64,000 nucleotides of DNA, taken from positions 1 through 64,000 of the forward strand of contig PDTB01000025.1 in the NCBI GenBank assembly GCA_002748665.1, given 5' to 3'. Position numbers and translations under genes: made by a program. The first letter of the stretch is position 1. Each line of letters begins with the position of its first letter. This DNA comes from Dethiosulfovibrio peptidovorans (GTDB lineage: Bacteria; Synergistota; Synergistia; Synergistales; Dethiosulfovibrionaceae). The notes below the pieces were generated by a model. The model was not told the DNA's origin. It was given only the letters and a program-made list of their open reading frames with translations, and did not search any database. Shown here in pieces: positions 8,294 through 18,073 of the stretch.

Positions 8294-10332
8294 CACGTAG
8301 GTCCGTCCTTTCCGGCAAGAGCCGTTGTCTGTGGTAAGGGTGCGATGTTTCTGGTGTGATACATGGATTTCAGGGTCTGGATCATGGCCGACTTGACCAA
8401 CGAAAGATCAGCAAAAGTCAGGCCAGTGTCGTCCAATTGACCTGCCTTCAGCTTGGATGCGACCACGCCGTCAACGATCTCCTGGAGATCTGAGAAATTT
8501 CGGAGATTCTCCCGCTCAGCTCGAACGGCAGCCTCTACCGAGTCGGCCAGCATGACTACCCCTGTCTCCGCACTGGCTGGTCTGGGGCCAGGGTAGTGAA
8601 ATTGACTGGAGGATGGGTCCAACCCCATACGCAATGCCTTTTTATAAAAATACCCCAAAAACGTGGTTCCGTGATGCTCCGATATGAACCGACGAATTCC
8701 CTCGGGAAGCCGATATTCCGCCGCTAAATCAAGTCCCTCCCTGACATGGGATATGATAACCAACGTCGACATAACCGGTGAAAGGCCATCGTGAGCGTTT
8801 TTGGCACCAAATTGGTTTTCGACGAAAAATTGAGGTCGTTTGAGCTTGCCGATATCGTGAAAAAAAGCCCCGGCCTTAGCCAAACGCGAGTTAATCCCCA
8901 AGGCATCCGCTCCAGCCTCAGCCAGAGTAGCCACCATCTGAGAATGGTGATAGGTCCCCGGAGCCTCAATCTGAAGCCTTTTTTGAAGCGGATGGTCTGG
9001 CTGACACAGCTCCAGAAGCCTGAGAGGGGAAAGTGTGTCAAAAAGGGCCTCTGTCAGTGGGAGGAAGACCATGATGACAGTCCCCCACAAAACGGACACG
9101 CTCAAGGTTTTCATGAAAAACATGTAGTCAAAAGAGCTTCTGAAGGCCCATCGAGTCGCCAGAGTCACCATCAGAGCTACCAAACCAAGCTCGACCATGC
9201 TCAGCCAGAGCCGGGATCGAGAGTCGATTTTCATAAAAAGCCTCTCCCCAACAGCAGCCACCGCCACTCCCGTCGCCAAGATCTCGCCAAAAGAAAGAGG
9301 CGTTGAGTCGTTAAACACCACGGCGATAATCACCGAACCAGACAGAACAACACCGCTGGCCGGACGAAGAGGCATCGTGGCATAGGCCAACGCCCCCAAT
9401 GGAATGACCGCCAAAGCCGTCATCTTGTATAAGCCAGAGAGCCCGGCAGCGCAAAGTCCCATAGAGAACAAAAACACCACATATCCCATTCTCGAAGGAT
9501 CCCAGGGCAGAACCACCACCCACCTGACCCAGAAAAAAGCCAATGGAACTGTCAAAAGAAGCAGGAGCATGAATCGATAAGGGAAACTGGCCCGAGGATA
9601 GCCTTGTTTTTCGAGGAGTCTGGCTATCTGATCCGTAATCAGCTGACCTTTGGTCACGATCACATCCCCCCCATGAACTTCCTGAGAGACAGACTGAACG
9701 GCCTCGGCAACCATATTTCTGAGCTTGTCAGTGATCTCGCCATCCTCGGCTACCAGGGGGATCAAGACCTCCGAGAGGGTCTGAACAGCCAGGTTCCCTT
9801 CGCCAGCAGAAAGGTCTGCTTTCGCCAAAGATCTCCAAAGGATATCGTCGGTAACACCCATAGGAGAGTTACGATATCCATCCTCCAACAAAAGAGCGGT
9901 CCCCGCCGAGGAAATTTCCCGAAGGACGACCATCCGCCGATCTTCCGAGATCGTGCCGAGAAGCTCAGCCAGGGCCGGGGAAACGCCGGCCTCCTGCAAA
10001 CGACCAGAAGCGACGAGTTGAAGTCGCTCCTTAACCTCCCGAAGTCGCCTGGTCTGTCTGGTCAAAACTCCGACAACGCTGTCTTGAGCCATATCCCGGA
10101 GACGTTGCGTTTCGTCCTGATCATCATAGAACATATCGTACAGGGCAAAATAGGTCCTCGGTGCCGGAGCTCCTGCCATAAAGCCGTTCTCCAGATCAAG
10201 AGCTGCCCATCGAAGAATCAAAAGCAGCATCGCCACGATGGACAGGACAAACAGAGGAAGATAGACCGTCCGAAGACGAGCGAGGTTCCTCTCAGGATGA
10301 TGATGTGGCGTTTCTCTTTTCGAATCTCTCAT
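8293..10332 (-). CDS. pgpH: 7TM-7TMR-HD family protein, PgpH-type c-di-AMP phosphodiesterase
   Basis: About 679 residues. A first membrane segment (YLPLFVLSIVAMLLLILRW) is followed by a large extracytoplasmic domain, a block of seven hydrophobic helices, and a C-terminal HD hydrolase domain with H-HSQM, HDIGKLKRP and SEHHGT. This layout is that of PgpH, which degrades c-di-AMP. cdaA and cdaR are in the same window, supporting that role. The start is uncertain: ATG 10332 or 10362, both inside the end of phoH. Confidence 0.88.
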   Translation of the reverse strand: MRDSKRETPHHHPERNLARLRTVYLPLFVLSIVAMLLLILRWAALDLENGFMAGAPAPRTYFALYDMFYDDQDETQRLRDMAQDSVVGVLTRQTRRLREVKERLQLVASGRLQEAGVSPALAELLGTISEDRRMVVLREISSAGTALLLEDGYRNSPMGVTDDILWRSLAKADLSAGEGNLAVQTLSEVLIPLVAEDGEITDKLRNMVAEAVQSVSQEVHGGDVIVTKGQLITDQIARLLEKQGYPRASFPYRFMLLLLLTVPLAFFWVRWVVVLPWDPSRMGYVVFLFSMGLCAAGLSGLYKMTALAVIPLGALAYATMPLRPASGVVLSGSVIIAVVFNDSTPLSFGEILATGVAVAAVGERLFMKIDSRSRLWLSMVELGLVALMVTLATRWAFRSSFDYMFFMKTLSVSVLWGTVIMVFLPLTEALFDTLSPLRLLELCQPDHPLQKRLQIEAPGTYHHSQMVATLAEAGADALGINSRLAKAGAFFHDIGKLKRPQFFVENQFGAKNAHDGLSPVMSTLVIISHVREGLDLAAEYRLPEGIRRFISEHHGTTFLGYFYKKALRMGLDPSSSQFHYPGPRPASAETGVVMLADSVEAAVRAERENLRNFSDLQEIVDGVVASKLKAGQLDDTGLTFADLSLVKSAMIQTLKSMYHTRNIAPLPQTTALAGKDGPT

Positions 10333-11329
10333 AAGCAGCCACAACCCTCTGGACGATCTCATGACGCACCACGTCCACGTTCTCCAAACGGATAAACTGA
10401 ATACCCATGACGTCGTTCAGTATCTCCTGCACGACAAACAAACCGGACCGTTTCCCCGACGGAAGATCGACCTGGGTCAGGTCCCCGGTGATCACGGCCT
10501 TAGACCCAAAACCGAGCCTGGTAAGGAACATTTTCATCTGTTCCGGCGTCGTGTTCTGGGCCTCATCCAGGATGACAAAACTGTCGTTCAGGGTTCGTCC
10601 CCTCATGTAGGCCAGAGGCGCTATTTCGATGACGTTCTTATCCACGTACCGCATGAACCGCTCCGGCGTAAGGAGCTCAAAAAAAGCATCGTAAAGGGGA
10701 CGAAGGTAGGGTTCCACTTTCTCTTGAAGAGCACCAGGCAGAAAGCCCAAACTCTCGCCGGCCTCTACCGCAGGACGGACCAGAACGATGCGGTTAATAG
10801 CTCCGGATTTGAGCATATTCACCGCCTCACAGACCGCCAGATAGGTCTTACCGGTTCCAGCAGGGCCAATACCAAAAACGACGTCGTTTTCTCGAATTGC
10901 CTGAACATAGGTGCGTTGTCCCAGCGTTTTAGGCCGAACCGGTTTGCCTCGGGCTGTCATGCAGAGTAGGTCGTCATACAGGGCCTCCAGGTCAACCGAG
11001 CCCTTTCGGGCAATCATGTCCATGCCATAGCGGATCTCGGCAGGGCGAATAGAATGCCCCTTCTCAGCGATCCGCCCCATCTGCTCCACCAGGTTAGAGA
11101 CGATCTCTACGGCATCCTGATCAGGTCCCTGGACCACCACCACGTTTCCTCGCAGAACCAGCCGAACAGGGTAGCGTTCCTCTATGAGTTTGATGTTCTC
11201 GTCATCTTTGCCAGCCAACTTCGAGATAGCCTCCATACCGGCAAAGTCGAAAGAGGCCGAGCATCCCTCCGAGGTCACGATCACTGAGGATCTCCGCCGA
11301 CTCAAGGGTGCTGATCTCCTAAGTGACAC
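10292..11329 (-). CDS. phoH: PhoH family ATPase
   Basis: 345 residues from the first possible start (GTG 11329). A KH-like N-terminal part is followed by a PhoH ATPase with Walker A GPAGTGKT (155-162) and Walker B FVILDEAQN. PhoH/PhoL proteins are cytoplasmic nucleotide hydrolases linked to RNA metabolism and are typically beside ybeY, as here. A TTG at 11305 has AGGAGA about 9 bases before it and would be the better-spaced start, giving a protein about 8 residues shorter. Confidence 0.93.
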   Translation of the reverse strand: MSLRRSAPLSRRRSSVIVTSEGCSASFDFAGMEAISKLAGKDDENIKLIEERYPVRLVLRGNVVVVQGPDQDAVEIVSNLVEQMGRIAEKGHSIRPAEIRYGMDMIARKGSVDLEALYDDLLCMTARGKPVRPKTLGQRTYVQAIRENDVVFGIGPAGTGKTYLAVCEAVNMLKSGAINRIVLVRPAVEAGESLGFLPGALQEKVEPYLRPLYDAFFELLTPERFMRYVDKNVIEIAPLAYMRGRTLNDSFVILDEAQNTTPEQMKMFLTRLGFGSKAVITGDLTQVDLPSGKRSGLFVVQEILNDVMGIQFIRLENVDVVRHEIVQRVVAAYERFEKRNATSSS

Positions 11330-11367
11330 AGAGGCTTTCTCGTGAGCTCTTCACACATATTCATCAT
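11302..11367 (-). CDS. Possible 21-residue leader ORF before phoH
   Basis: An ORF beginning ATG-ATG at 11367 with AAAAAGGAC just before it encodes MMNMCEELTRKPLCHLGDQHP and stops at a TGA overlapping the candidate phoH TTG start (TTGA). The overlap would couple phoH translation to it. There is no homology support, and chance is a realistic explanation. Confidence 0.2.
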   Translation of the reverse strand: MMNMCEELTRKPLCHLGDQHP

Positions 11368-11397
11368 GTCCTTTTTCACATTCTGCACACGAACGGA

Positions 11398-12807
11398 TCA
11401 AACCGGATATGCGATCTCCTCGACAGCCTGTTCCAAACCAACATCTCTCAGGGTGCTCCTGACGTATTTTTTCATGAGAAAGTCCTTGGCAACAGCAGGG
11501 AAGAGGACGTAGCTCAGGACGTCTTCGGGCTGGGTCACCCATGCTGCAACATCAGCACGAGCTTCCTCCAGCTCTGGTTCTATTTTTTCTCCGGGGCGAC
11601 AGATGATGGGTTGATCGGATCCCAAAATTTTTGCCTGGATTTCCGGGTCAACCGGTGCCGGAGGTTTACCGTAGTACCCCATAAAATAATTTCGAACCTC
11701 CTTGGGGACGATCTTCCATCGTTCTCCCACCAGGACGTTGAGGGTCGCCTGGGTTCCGACGATCTGACTGGATGGAGTGACCAACGGAGGATACCCCATA
11801 GCCTTTCGGACCACGGGCACTTCCCGAAGGACCTCCTCAAGGCGATGCTCAGCCGCCTGTTCCTTGAGTTGGTTGACCAGATTCGAGTACATTCCGCCGG
11901 GGATCTGATAGATCAGAACGTTTGTATCGGCACCCTCAAGTCTAACGAAAAGCTCATCATATTTTCGCCGGAGCTCCTTAAAGTGGTGGGCAATGGGAAT
12001 CATATCATCCAACGCAAGACCTGTATCGTAGCGTCCCCCGGCCAGGGCTGCCACCATAGTCTCAGAGGCTGGCTGGCTTGTCCTCATCGAGAAGGGAGAG
12101 ATGGCACAGTCCACGACGTCCGCCCCTGCCTCTATCGCAGCGTAATAGGCCATGGAGGCCAGACCACTCGTATAGTGGCTATGGAGCTGAATCGGCAACC
12201 CGGTCTCCTTCTTGATGCCCCGGATCAACCGATCAGCGTCCACCGGGCTGAGAAGACCGGCCATGTCCTTGATACAGATCGAGTCGGCCCCCATGTCCCT
12301 CATGGATCCGGCAAGCTCGACAAAGAGCTCGTTTGTGTGGACCGGCGAGAGGGTGTAGGAGATACACATCTGGAGATGGGCACCCTCACGTTTGACCTGA
12401 TCAGCCGCGATCTCAAGGTTTCGGATGTCATTCAATGCATCAAACACCCGCATAATGTCGATACCGTTGCCCACGGCCCGCTTCACGAATTCCCGAACCA
12501 CGTCGTCGGCGTAGTGCCGATAGCCCACCAGGTTCTGTCCACGGAGGAGCATCTGAAGTTTGGTCTTGGAAACGTGTTTTCTGAGAATCCTCAAACGCTC
12601 CCAGGGATCTTCATCCAGGAAGCGCATGCATGAATCGAAGGTCGCCCCACCCCAGACCTCCAGGGAATGGTACCCCACCTGATCCAGCCTCTCCAGGACC
12701 GGCAACATGTCCTCTATTCGGAGTCTCGTGGCCATCAGAGACTGATGGGCATCTCTCAAAGCCGTCTCGGTAATCCCCACTCTGTTTTTTTTCTTCGATT
12801 GACTCAT
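11398..12807 (-). CDS. Oxaloacetate decarboxylase alpha / pyruvate carboxylase B-type carboxyltransferase, no biotin domain
   Basis: 469 residues. TETALRDAHQSLMATR at the N-terminus carries the family's metal and substrate residues. IKDMAGLL and the HSH metal site in LPIQLHSHYTSG follow, then the conserved carboxyltransferase C-terminal domain. The enzyme moves carboxyl groups between carboxybiotin and pyruvate or oxaloacetate. The protein ends before any biotinyl-lysine (AMKM) domain, so the biotin carrier must be a separate protein. No other decarboxylase or carboxylase subunit is nearby. GGGAGGGG precedes the ATG. Confidence 0.9.
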   Translation of the reverse strand: MSQSKKKNRVGITETALRDAHQSLMATRLRIEDMLPVLERLDQVGYHSLEVWGGATFDSCMRFLDEDPWERLRILRKHVSKTKLQMLLRGQNLVGYRHYADDVVREFVKRAVGNGIDIMRVFDALNDIRNLEIAADQVKREGAHLQMCISYTLSPVHTNELFVELAGSMRDMGADSICIKDMAGLLSPVDADRLIRGIKKETGLPIQLHSHYTSGLASMAYYAAIEAGADVVDCAISPFSMRTSQPASETMVAALAGGRYDTGLALDDMIPIAHHFKELRRKYDELFVRLEGADTNVLIYQIPGGMYSNLVNQLKEQAAEHRLEEVLREVPVVRKAMGYPPLVTPSSQIVGTQATLNVLVGERWKIVPKEVRNYFMGYYGKPPAPVDPEIQAKILGSDQPIICRPGEKIEPELEEARADVAAWVTQPEDVLSYVLFPAVAKDFLMKKYVRSTLRDVGLEQAVEEIAYPV

Positions 12808-12843
12808 ATTATCCCCTCCCTGAACCGAGCTCTGAACACTATA

Positions 12844-13668
12844 TCACAAGGGTTTTCCCAACGCATCTTTCCGGGATGACGCTTTCTTGGCCTGCTCCCA
12901 GAGGACGTCGAGCTCGGTTAAATCGGTATCCTCCCAGGCGACCCCTCTGCTTCTGAGATCCTCCTCGATATGTTCAAATCGCCGGATAAATTTTTTATTC
13001 GTAGCCTCCAGAGCCTGATGAGGATCCACCCCAAGTCGTCGGGCGAGATTCACCACGGAGAACAGTACGTCGCCGATCTCCCGAGAAAGCTGATTTTTGT
13101 CCCCGCTCTTCATGGCCTCCCGGACCTCAATCACCTCCTCGGTGATCTTTTGAAAAACAGGCTCCTGGTTTTCTGGCTCCCAGTCGAAGCCTACATGAGC
13201 CGCCTTGTCCTGCACCCGAAAGGCCTTGATCAGAGGTGGAAGCCCTTTAGGAACCCCCGAGAGGACCGACGCTCCGCTGTCCTGCCCACCCTTTTCCTGA
13301 AGTTTGATCCGCTCCCAGTTTCTAAGGACCTGATCGCTGTCGGTCACCGATAGCTCCCCGAAAACATGAGGATGACGCCTAACGAGCTTGGACGATATGC
13401 CTTGTATCACGTCGTCCAGGGTAAAATCACCCAGCTCCTCGGCGATGACTCCCATGAAGACCACCTGGAGCAACAAATCCCCGGCCTCCTCGCATAGCCC
13501 CTCCATTGAACCCTCGGCCACAGCGTCCACAAGCTCGTAGGCCTCCTCGATGACGTGAGGACAGATGGAGCCGTAGGTCTGTTTTCTGTCCCAGGGGCAA
13601 CCTCCCGGCGCCCGAAGGCGCTCCATGATCCGTTTCAGTTCTCCAAACAACCGGGCACTCTGGGGCAC
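12844..13668 (-). CDS. mazG: MazG nucleoside triphosphate pyrophosphohydrolase
   Basis: 274 residues with two MazG domains, as in full-length MazG. The first contains CPWDRKQTYGSI, EEAYELVDA and EEAGDLLLQVVF; the second contains EEVIEVREA and EIGDVLFSVVNLAR. It hydrolyses NTPs or dNTPs to monophosphates (housecleaning). The start is a GTG with AAAGGAGT 8 bases upstream. It follows mfd by 4 bases, so the two are probably cotranscribed. Confidence 0.95.
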   Translation of the reverse strand: MPQSARLFGELKRIMERLRAPGGCPWDRKQTYGSICPHVIEEAYELVDAVAEGSMEGLCEEAGDLLLQVVFMGVIAEELGDFTLDDVIQGISSKLVRRHPHVFGELSVTDSDQVLRNWERIKLQEKGGQDSGASVLSGVPKGLPPLIKAFRVQDKAAHVGFDWEPENQEPVFQKITEEVIEVREAMKSGDKNQLSREIGDVLFSVVNLARRLGVDPHQALEATNKKFIRRFEHIEEDLRSRGVAWEDTDLTELDVLWEQAKKASSRKDALGKPL

Positions 13669-13672
13669 GAGA

Positions 13673-16600
13673 TCACTCCTTTCCGTTTTGTGCAGGGGTT
13701 TTCAGACAGGTCTGAAACAGGCTTTCGATCCCCTTAGTTCCTCCTGGACCGATCCAACGACGACCGATCCGACGCCACGGAAGAGGCAAGGAGATAGAGC
13801 TGGTCCGATCCACCGTAAGTTCCCATCGTTCCTCCGACACAACTCCGTGAATTATACCGTGCTTTCCTCCTTCCGTCCTGATCACCGCCAGGTCAACAAG
13901 AGCCCTAACTGTGGGTGGCAGAGGACCAAAGCGGTCTTGAAATTCCCGCCTGAGGTCCTCTCCATCGGCTACCGTGGCGACCTGATCCAGACGACGATAC
14001 AGACTCAGCCTCACCGACGACTGGGGGACATAGCTCTCGGGGATGGCGAGAGGCATCTGGATATCCACAGTGAGCTTCGGTAAAGCTTCGCCCCGGAGCT
14101 CCCGTATACGTTCCTGAAGTTTCGTGTAGTAGAGCTGAAGACCAATCCGCTCCCTGTGGCCATGTTGGGTCATCCCCAGGAGATCACCTCCGCCTCGAAT
14201 CTGGAGATCCTGACGAGCAAGCTCGTATCCCGCTCCCTGAAAGGAGAGCCGCCCGATAGCCTCAAGCCGTTCCTCGGTCGATCGAGGAATAGGTTGATTC
14301 TGAGGGTAGAGAAACAGAGCATACGCCGTCTCCTCCCGACGGCCCACCCGCCCTCGAATCTGATGCATCTGTGCCAATCCCAGGGTTCTGGAATCATCGA
14401 CGATCAGGGTATTGGCCCGCCCCACGTCCAGACCGCTTTCAACGATGGTGGTGCAGATCAGGATGTTCACCGTCCCTTCATAGAAAGCCATCATGGTCTC
14501 CTCCAGCTCTCTCTCGCCCATTTTCCCATGGGCCACAGCCACGACGGCGTCGGGGAAACGACTTTGGACCCATTCCGCTCGTTCCAAGATAGACGTTACC
14601 CGATTGTGAATAAAATAGGTCTGACCACCTCGGGCAAGCTCCCGAGCTACCACAGACCTCACCAGATCGTCGCTCCATGGTCCCGTAACCGTGACAACCG
14701 GCGGTCGGTTCCCCGGTGCCGTCTCGATCACCGAGATGTCCCTCATTCCCCTCAGGGCCATGGACATGGTCCGGGGGATAGGCGTCGCCGAAAGGGTCAA
14801 AATGTCAACACCTATAGAGAGCTCGCGGAATCTTTCTTTATGGGCAACCCCAAATCGATGCTCCTCATCGATCACGATTAGGCCAAGGTCCCGAACAGCC
14901 AGGCCTTGCTGAAGCAGACGGTGGGTTCCTATCACAACGTCGACCCGACCATCGGCCAAGGCGAGAAGGGTTTCCTCCTGTTTGGATGGCGAGACAAATC
15001 TGGAGAGGAGCTCGACTCGAACCGGAAACGGAGCCATTCGACTTTTGAAGGTGAGATAGTGCTGCTGAGCCAGGACCGTCGTAGGGACCAAAACCAACAC
15101 CTGAGTTCCATCCATGACGGCTTTGAAGGCTGCCCGAAGAGCCACCTCGGTCTTGCCGTATCCCACGTCGCCGACGATTAAACGATCCATGGGGTGGGAA
15201 GACTCCATGTCCCTCTTGACATCCTGAATGGCCTGGAGCTGATCCCTGGTCTCCATGTGGGGAAAGTGGGCCTCGAAGGTCCTCATAGCTTCGCCGTCGG
15301 ACGAGAAGGAACGCCCCTGAGCCACAGCTTTACGGGCGTAGAGGTTCAACAGCTCTCGGGCCTCCTCCTCAACCTGATGTTCGGCTTTTTTCAACGCCGT
15401 CCGCCAACGCTTCGATCCGAGACGATCAGCTGACGTCGATTCATCGACGGAGCCTTGATAGGAGGATATTTTGGCAAGCTGTGTCACCGGAAGGAGAAGG
15501 CGTTTTTCATCGTGGAAAAGCAACGCCAAAAACTCCTGGCTCCCCCAGTCTCCTCCTATAAGCTCAAGTCCGCCATATCGACAAAGACCGTGCTCCTGGT
15601 GAACCAGCCACTGTCCCTCGTCGAACGCCAGACTCCAGTCACGAGGCGTATTCGCTCGATCAGTCCGGCGATCCGGTCTCAGGCCGTAGAGCTCCATGTC
15701 CGACAGGACTACCCGTTTCCGTCGAAGATCCACAAAACCACCGGTCACAGGCGACGGAGCCCAGTCCAGTTTTTGAAGCGAACGAGGCGGCGGGGAGGTA
15801 CTTCTGATGGATATATGATACCCCTCGTCAATCCAGAGGGAGACCTGAGCCTCCAGGTCCTCAATACGCCCTCGAAACCGGGGAGGTTCTACAACCCCAG
15901 GCCGTTCCTGACGGAGCGTCACAACGGGCTCAAAGCGAACGACCTGTGGCGCATCCATGAGGAAGCGATCCCAACGATCCTCCGGAATGGAGCATCGATC
16001 AGACAGGTTGTTCCAGATCCACCGAAAACCGTCGGCGTTGCTCTGACAACGCCGAGGATCGAAGATATAGACCGGTCCGTTCTCGACGATCATCGACGCC
16101 ACAGACTGAAAATCCCGATTCTCAAGTCCCCAAACGGTGACGGTCTCTGAACGATATCGAGTCGTTTGATCTCCTGGGGAAAAAAGCCGGATATCCTCGA
16201 CCTCCTCGTCGAAAAAAGCAATCCGATAGGGCATCTTAGACGAAGGGTCAAAAAGGTCCACCACGCCACCTCGAACGGCATATTCACCAGGGCGCCATAC
16301 CAGATCAACCCGGCGATATCCTCTTTCATCAAGCCATAAAACCAGTCGTTCCCGACCAACGTCTCTCCCAACAACCAGCTCCAGGCTGGAGCGACCTCCC
16401 GCATACGGAGACAGAATTCCACCCGGTGTTGCCACCAATATTCCTCTTGTACGGCTCCATTGCCGGAGAACATGCCCTCGAACCGACGGCTCTATGAGAT
16501 CGTTGACGTCCCGTTTTTCCAAAGCAGGATCTGAAAGCCGGAAAAAGAGTCCGTCGGGGCGAAGGGCCAGAGCATCGGAAAGGAAATCGTCGGCCTGAGC

Positions 16601-16726
16601 TTCGTCGGGAAGCACTACCGTGAGTCGAACGTCCTCCGGGCAGAGCCATGGCCGAATAGCTCCTTTCATGGCAAGGAGAACGCTGATTGACCTCGAATCC
16701 CTCTTTGTACTTCCATCCGCCACCAT
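13673..16726 (-). CDS. mfd: Transcription-repair coupling factor Mfd
   Basis: About 1017 residues from ATG 16726 with GGGGGAGG 4 bases before it; the earlier ATG at 16780 lacks a ribosome site. Order: UvrB-like N-terminal region, CarD-like RNA-polymerase-binding domain (GQWLVHQEHGLCRYGGLE), RecG-like helicase with VGDVGYGKTEVALRAA and DEEHRFG, then the C-terminal TRCF domain. Mfd removes stalled RNA polymerase and recruits UvrA. It is somewhat shorter than the usual 1100-1150 residues, with the reduction in the N-terminal part. Confidence 0.96.
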   Translation of the reverse strand: MVADGSTKRDSRSISVLLAMKGAIRPWLCPEDVRLTVVLPDEAQADDFLSDALALRPDGLFFRLSDPALEKRDVNDLIEPSVRGHVLRQWSRTRGILVATPGGILSPYAGGRSSLELVVGRDVGRERLVLWLDERGYRRVDLVWRPGEYAVRGGVVDLFDPSSKMPYRIAFFDEEVEDIRLFSPGDQTTRYRSETVTVWGLENRDFQSVASMIVENGPVYIFDPRRCQSNADGFRWIWNNLSDRCSIPEDRWDRFLMDAPQVVRFEPVVTLRQERPGVVEPPRFRGRIEDLEAQVSLWIDEGYHISIRSTSPPPRSLQKLDWAPSPVTGGFVDLRRKRVVLSDMELYGLRPDRRTDRANTPRDWSLAFDEGQWLVHQEHGLCRYGGLELIGGDWGSQEFLALLFHDEKRLLLPVTQLAKISSYQGSVDESTSADRLGSKRWRTALKKAEHQVEEEARELLNLYARKAVAQGRSFSSDGEAMRTFEAHFPHMETRDQLQAIQDVKRDMESSHPMDRLIVGDVGYGKTEVALRAAFKAVMDGTQVLVLVPTTVLAQQHYLTFKSRMAPFPVRVELLSRFVSPSKQEETLLALADGRVDVVIGTHRLLQQGLAVRDLGLIVIDEEHRFGVAHKERFRELSIGVDILTLSATPIPRTMSMALRGMRDISVIETAPGNRPPVVTVTGPWSDDLVRSVVARELARGGQTYFIHNRVTSILERAEWVQSRFPDAVVAVAHGKMGERELEETMMAFYEGTVNILICTTIVESGLDVGRANTLIVDDSRTLGLAQMHQIRGRVGRREETAYALFLYPQNQPIPRSTEERLEAIGRLSFQGAGYELARQDLQIRGGGDLLGMTQHGHRERIGLQLYYTKLQERIRELRGEALPKLTVDIQMPLAIPESYVPQSSVRLSLYRRLDQVATVADGEDLRREFQDRFGPLPPTVRALVDLAVIRTEGGKHGIIHGVVSEERWELTVDRTSSISLPLPWRRIGRRWIGPGGTKGIESLFQTCLKTPAQNGKE

Positions 16727-16802
16727 CAACCCTCCCCCATATAAAATGATCAGGGGACAGCGAGCTCTTGGCCCGTCCATCCCCTGAGATAGACTCTATT
16801 CG

Positions 16803-17363
16803 TCAGTTGATCAGGCTCATGACGTCAGCTATGGGTCTCTCGATCCACAACCGACATGCCTCCAGAGCTTTTTCCAGACTGTGGAGGAAATACGGCAGTT
16901 CGTCGTCCCGAAAGCGTCCCAGAACGAAGTCGGCCAAAGGTATCTTCGGAGGTTTAGGCCCAACTCCAATACGCAACCTGGGGATTACCGAGGTACCGAG
17001 AGAGGCAATGACGGATTTCATGCCGTTATGCCCCCCGGCAGACCCCTGAGCCCTGATCCGGACGGTACCGGTATCCAAAGCGACCTCGTCGTAAACCACG
17101 AGGAGGTCCTTCAGCTCCACAGGACGATAGCGGCAAAACTCCAAAAGAGCTTCGCCGCTGCAGTTCATATATGTAAGGGGCTTGAGCAGGTAGACAGACT
17201 CACCATCCAGACAAGCTGGTCCCCAGAGAACGGATCGAAACCGCTCCTGAGGCCTCCCCAGGCCAAGGGTGGCCACAAGCTCATCAACGAGCATCCACCC
17301 AACGTTGTGCCTGGTCTGACCATACCGGAGTCCTGGATTTCCAAGCCCGATGATGACTTTCAC
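16803..17363 (-). CDS. pth: Peptidyl-tRNA hydrolase
   Basis: 186 residues, typical Pth. The N-terminus GLGNPGLRYGQTRHNVGWM carries the catalytic His and substrate-contact Asn; the later blocks YMNCSGEA, VVYDEVALDTG and GSAGGHNGMKS are all conserved. It recycles peptidyl-tRNA released prematurely from ribosomes. It follows rplY with an 18-base gap, a widespread order. Confidence 0.97.
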   Translation of the reverse strand: MKVIIGLGNPGLRYGQTRHNVGWMLVDELVATLGLGRPQERFRSVLWGPACLDGESVYLLKPLTYMNCSGEALLEFCRYRPVELKDLLVVYDEVALDTGTVRIRAQGSAGGHNGMKSVIASLGTSVIPRLRIGVGPKPPKIPLADFVLGRFRDDELPYFLHSLEKALEACRLWIERPIADVMSLIN

Positions 17364-17381
17364 GATCTGGACGTTGAGCCC

Positions 17382-18017
17382 CTACTCGGCAGTCTCCACT
17401 TCTTCTTCGACGACTCCTTCAGCCTCCTCGGAGACTTCGATCTCCTGGACTCTGCCATGACTCACCTCGACCACGACCTCCGACAGATCGTCCCTGAGGA
17501 TCTCGGCACTTTCAGGAAGAAGAAGGTCCTGCAAGGTGACGCTCTCTCCAATCTCCATTTCGCTCACATCCAGGACAACGACTTCGGGTATGTCTTTAGG
17601 AAGAACGGAGATCTCGACATCGATCACTCCCTGCGTGATCTGTCCTCCAGCTTTGACGCCAGCGCAGACGTCCTTGCCCTCAAGCTCGATAGGAATTCGA
17701 ACGGAGACCTTATGACCCTTCACCAACTGGTACAGATCAACGTGAAGCACCTCGTCGGTGGTGTAGTTTCTGGACAGCTCCCGGATGATACACATTTCGT
17801 TTTTTCCGCCATCAATGTGGGCGTCAAATCGCAGTGTGTTCCAGTGCCCTCCCCGAAGATGGGGGAGAAAATCGTCGGCCTTGATTTTGCCGACAATTGC
17901 CTCTTGATAGTCTGGTCCATAGAACACCGCCGGGATATACCCGGATCGGCGAAGGCGACCACAGGCCCCTTTCCCGGTTTCCTCCCGTTTTTCAAAAGTC
18001 AAATTCACAAGATCCAT
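17382..18017 (-). CDS. rplY: 50S ribosomal protein L25, Ctc form
   Basis: About 211 residues from ATG 18017, which has AGGAGG 9 bases upstream. The N-terminal L25 domain (KREETGKGACGRLRRSGYIPAVFYG) binds 5S rRNA. A second beta domain (the Ctc/TL5 extension) follows, then an acidic glutamate-rich tail. The neighbourhood prs-rplY-pth is conserved. A start 11 residues earlier lacks a ribosome site. Confidence 0.95.
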   Translation of the reverse strand: MDLVNLTFEKREETGKGACGRLRRSGYIPAVFYGPDYQEAIVGKIKADDFLPHLRGGHWNTLRFDAHIDGGKNEMCIIRELSRNYTTDEVLHVDLYQLVKGHKVSVRIPIELEGKDVCAGVKAGGQITQGVIDVEISVLPKDIPEVVVLDVSEMEIGESVTLQDLLLPESAEILRDDLSEVVVEVSHGRVQEIEVSEEAEGVVEEEVETAE

Positions 18018-18073
18018 CAAAAAAATCCTCCTCAGACGTCGCTTTCGCAACTTTATGGTAACGACCGATTGAG

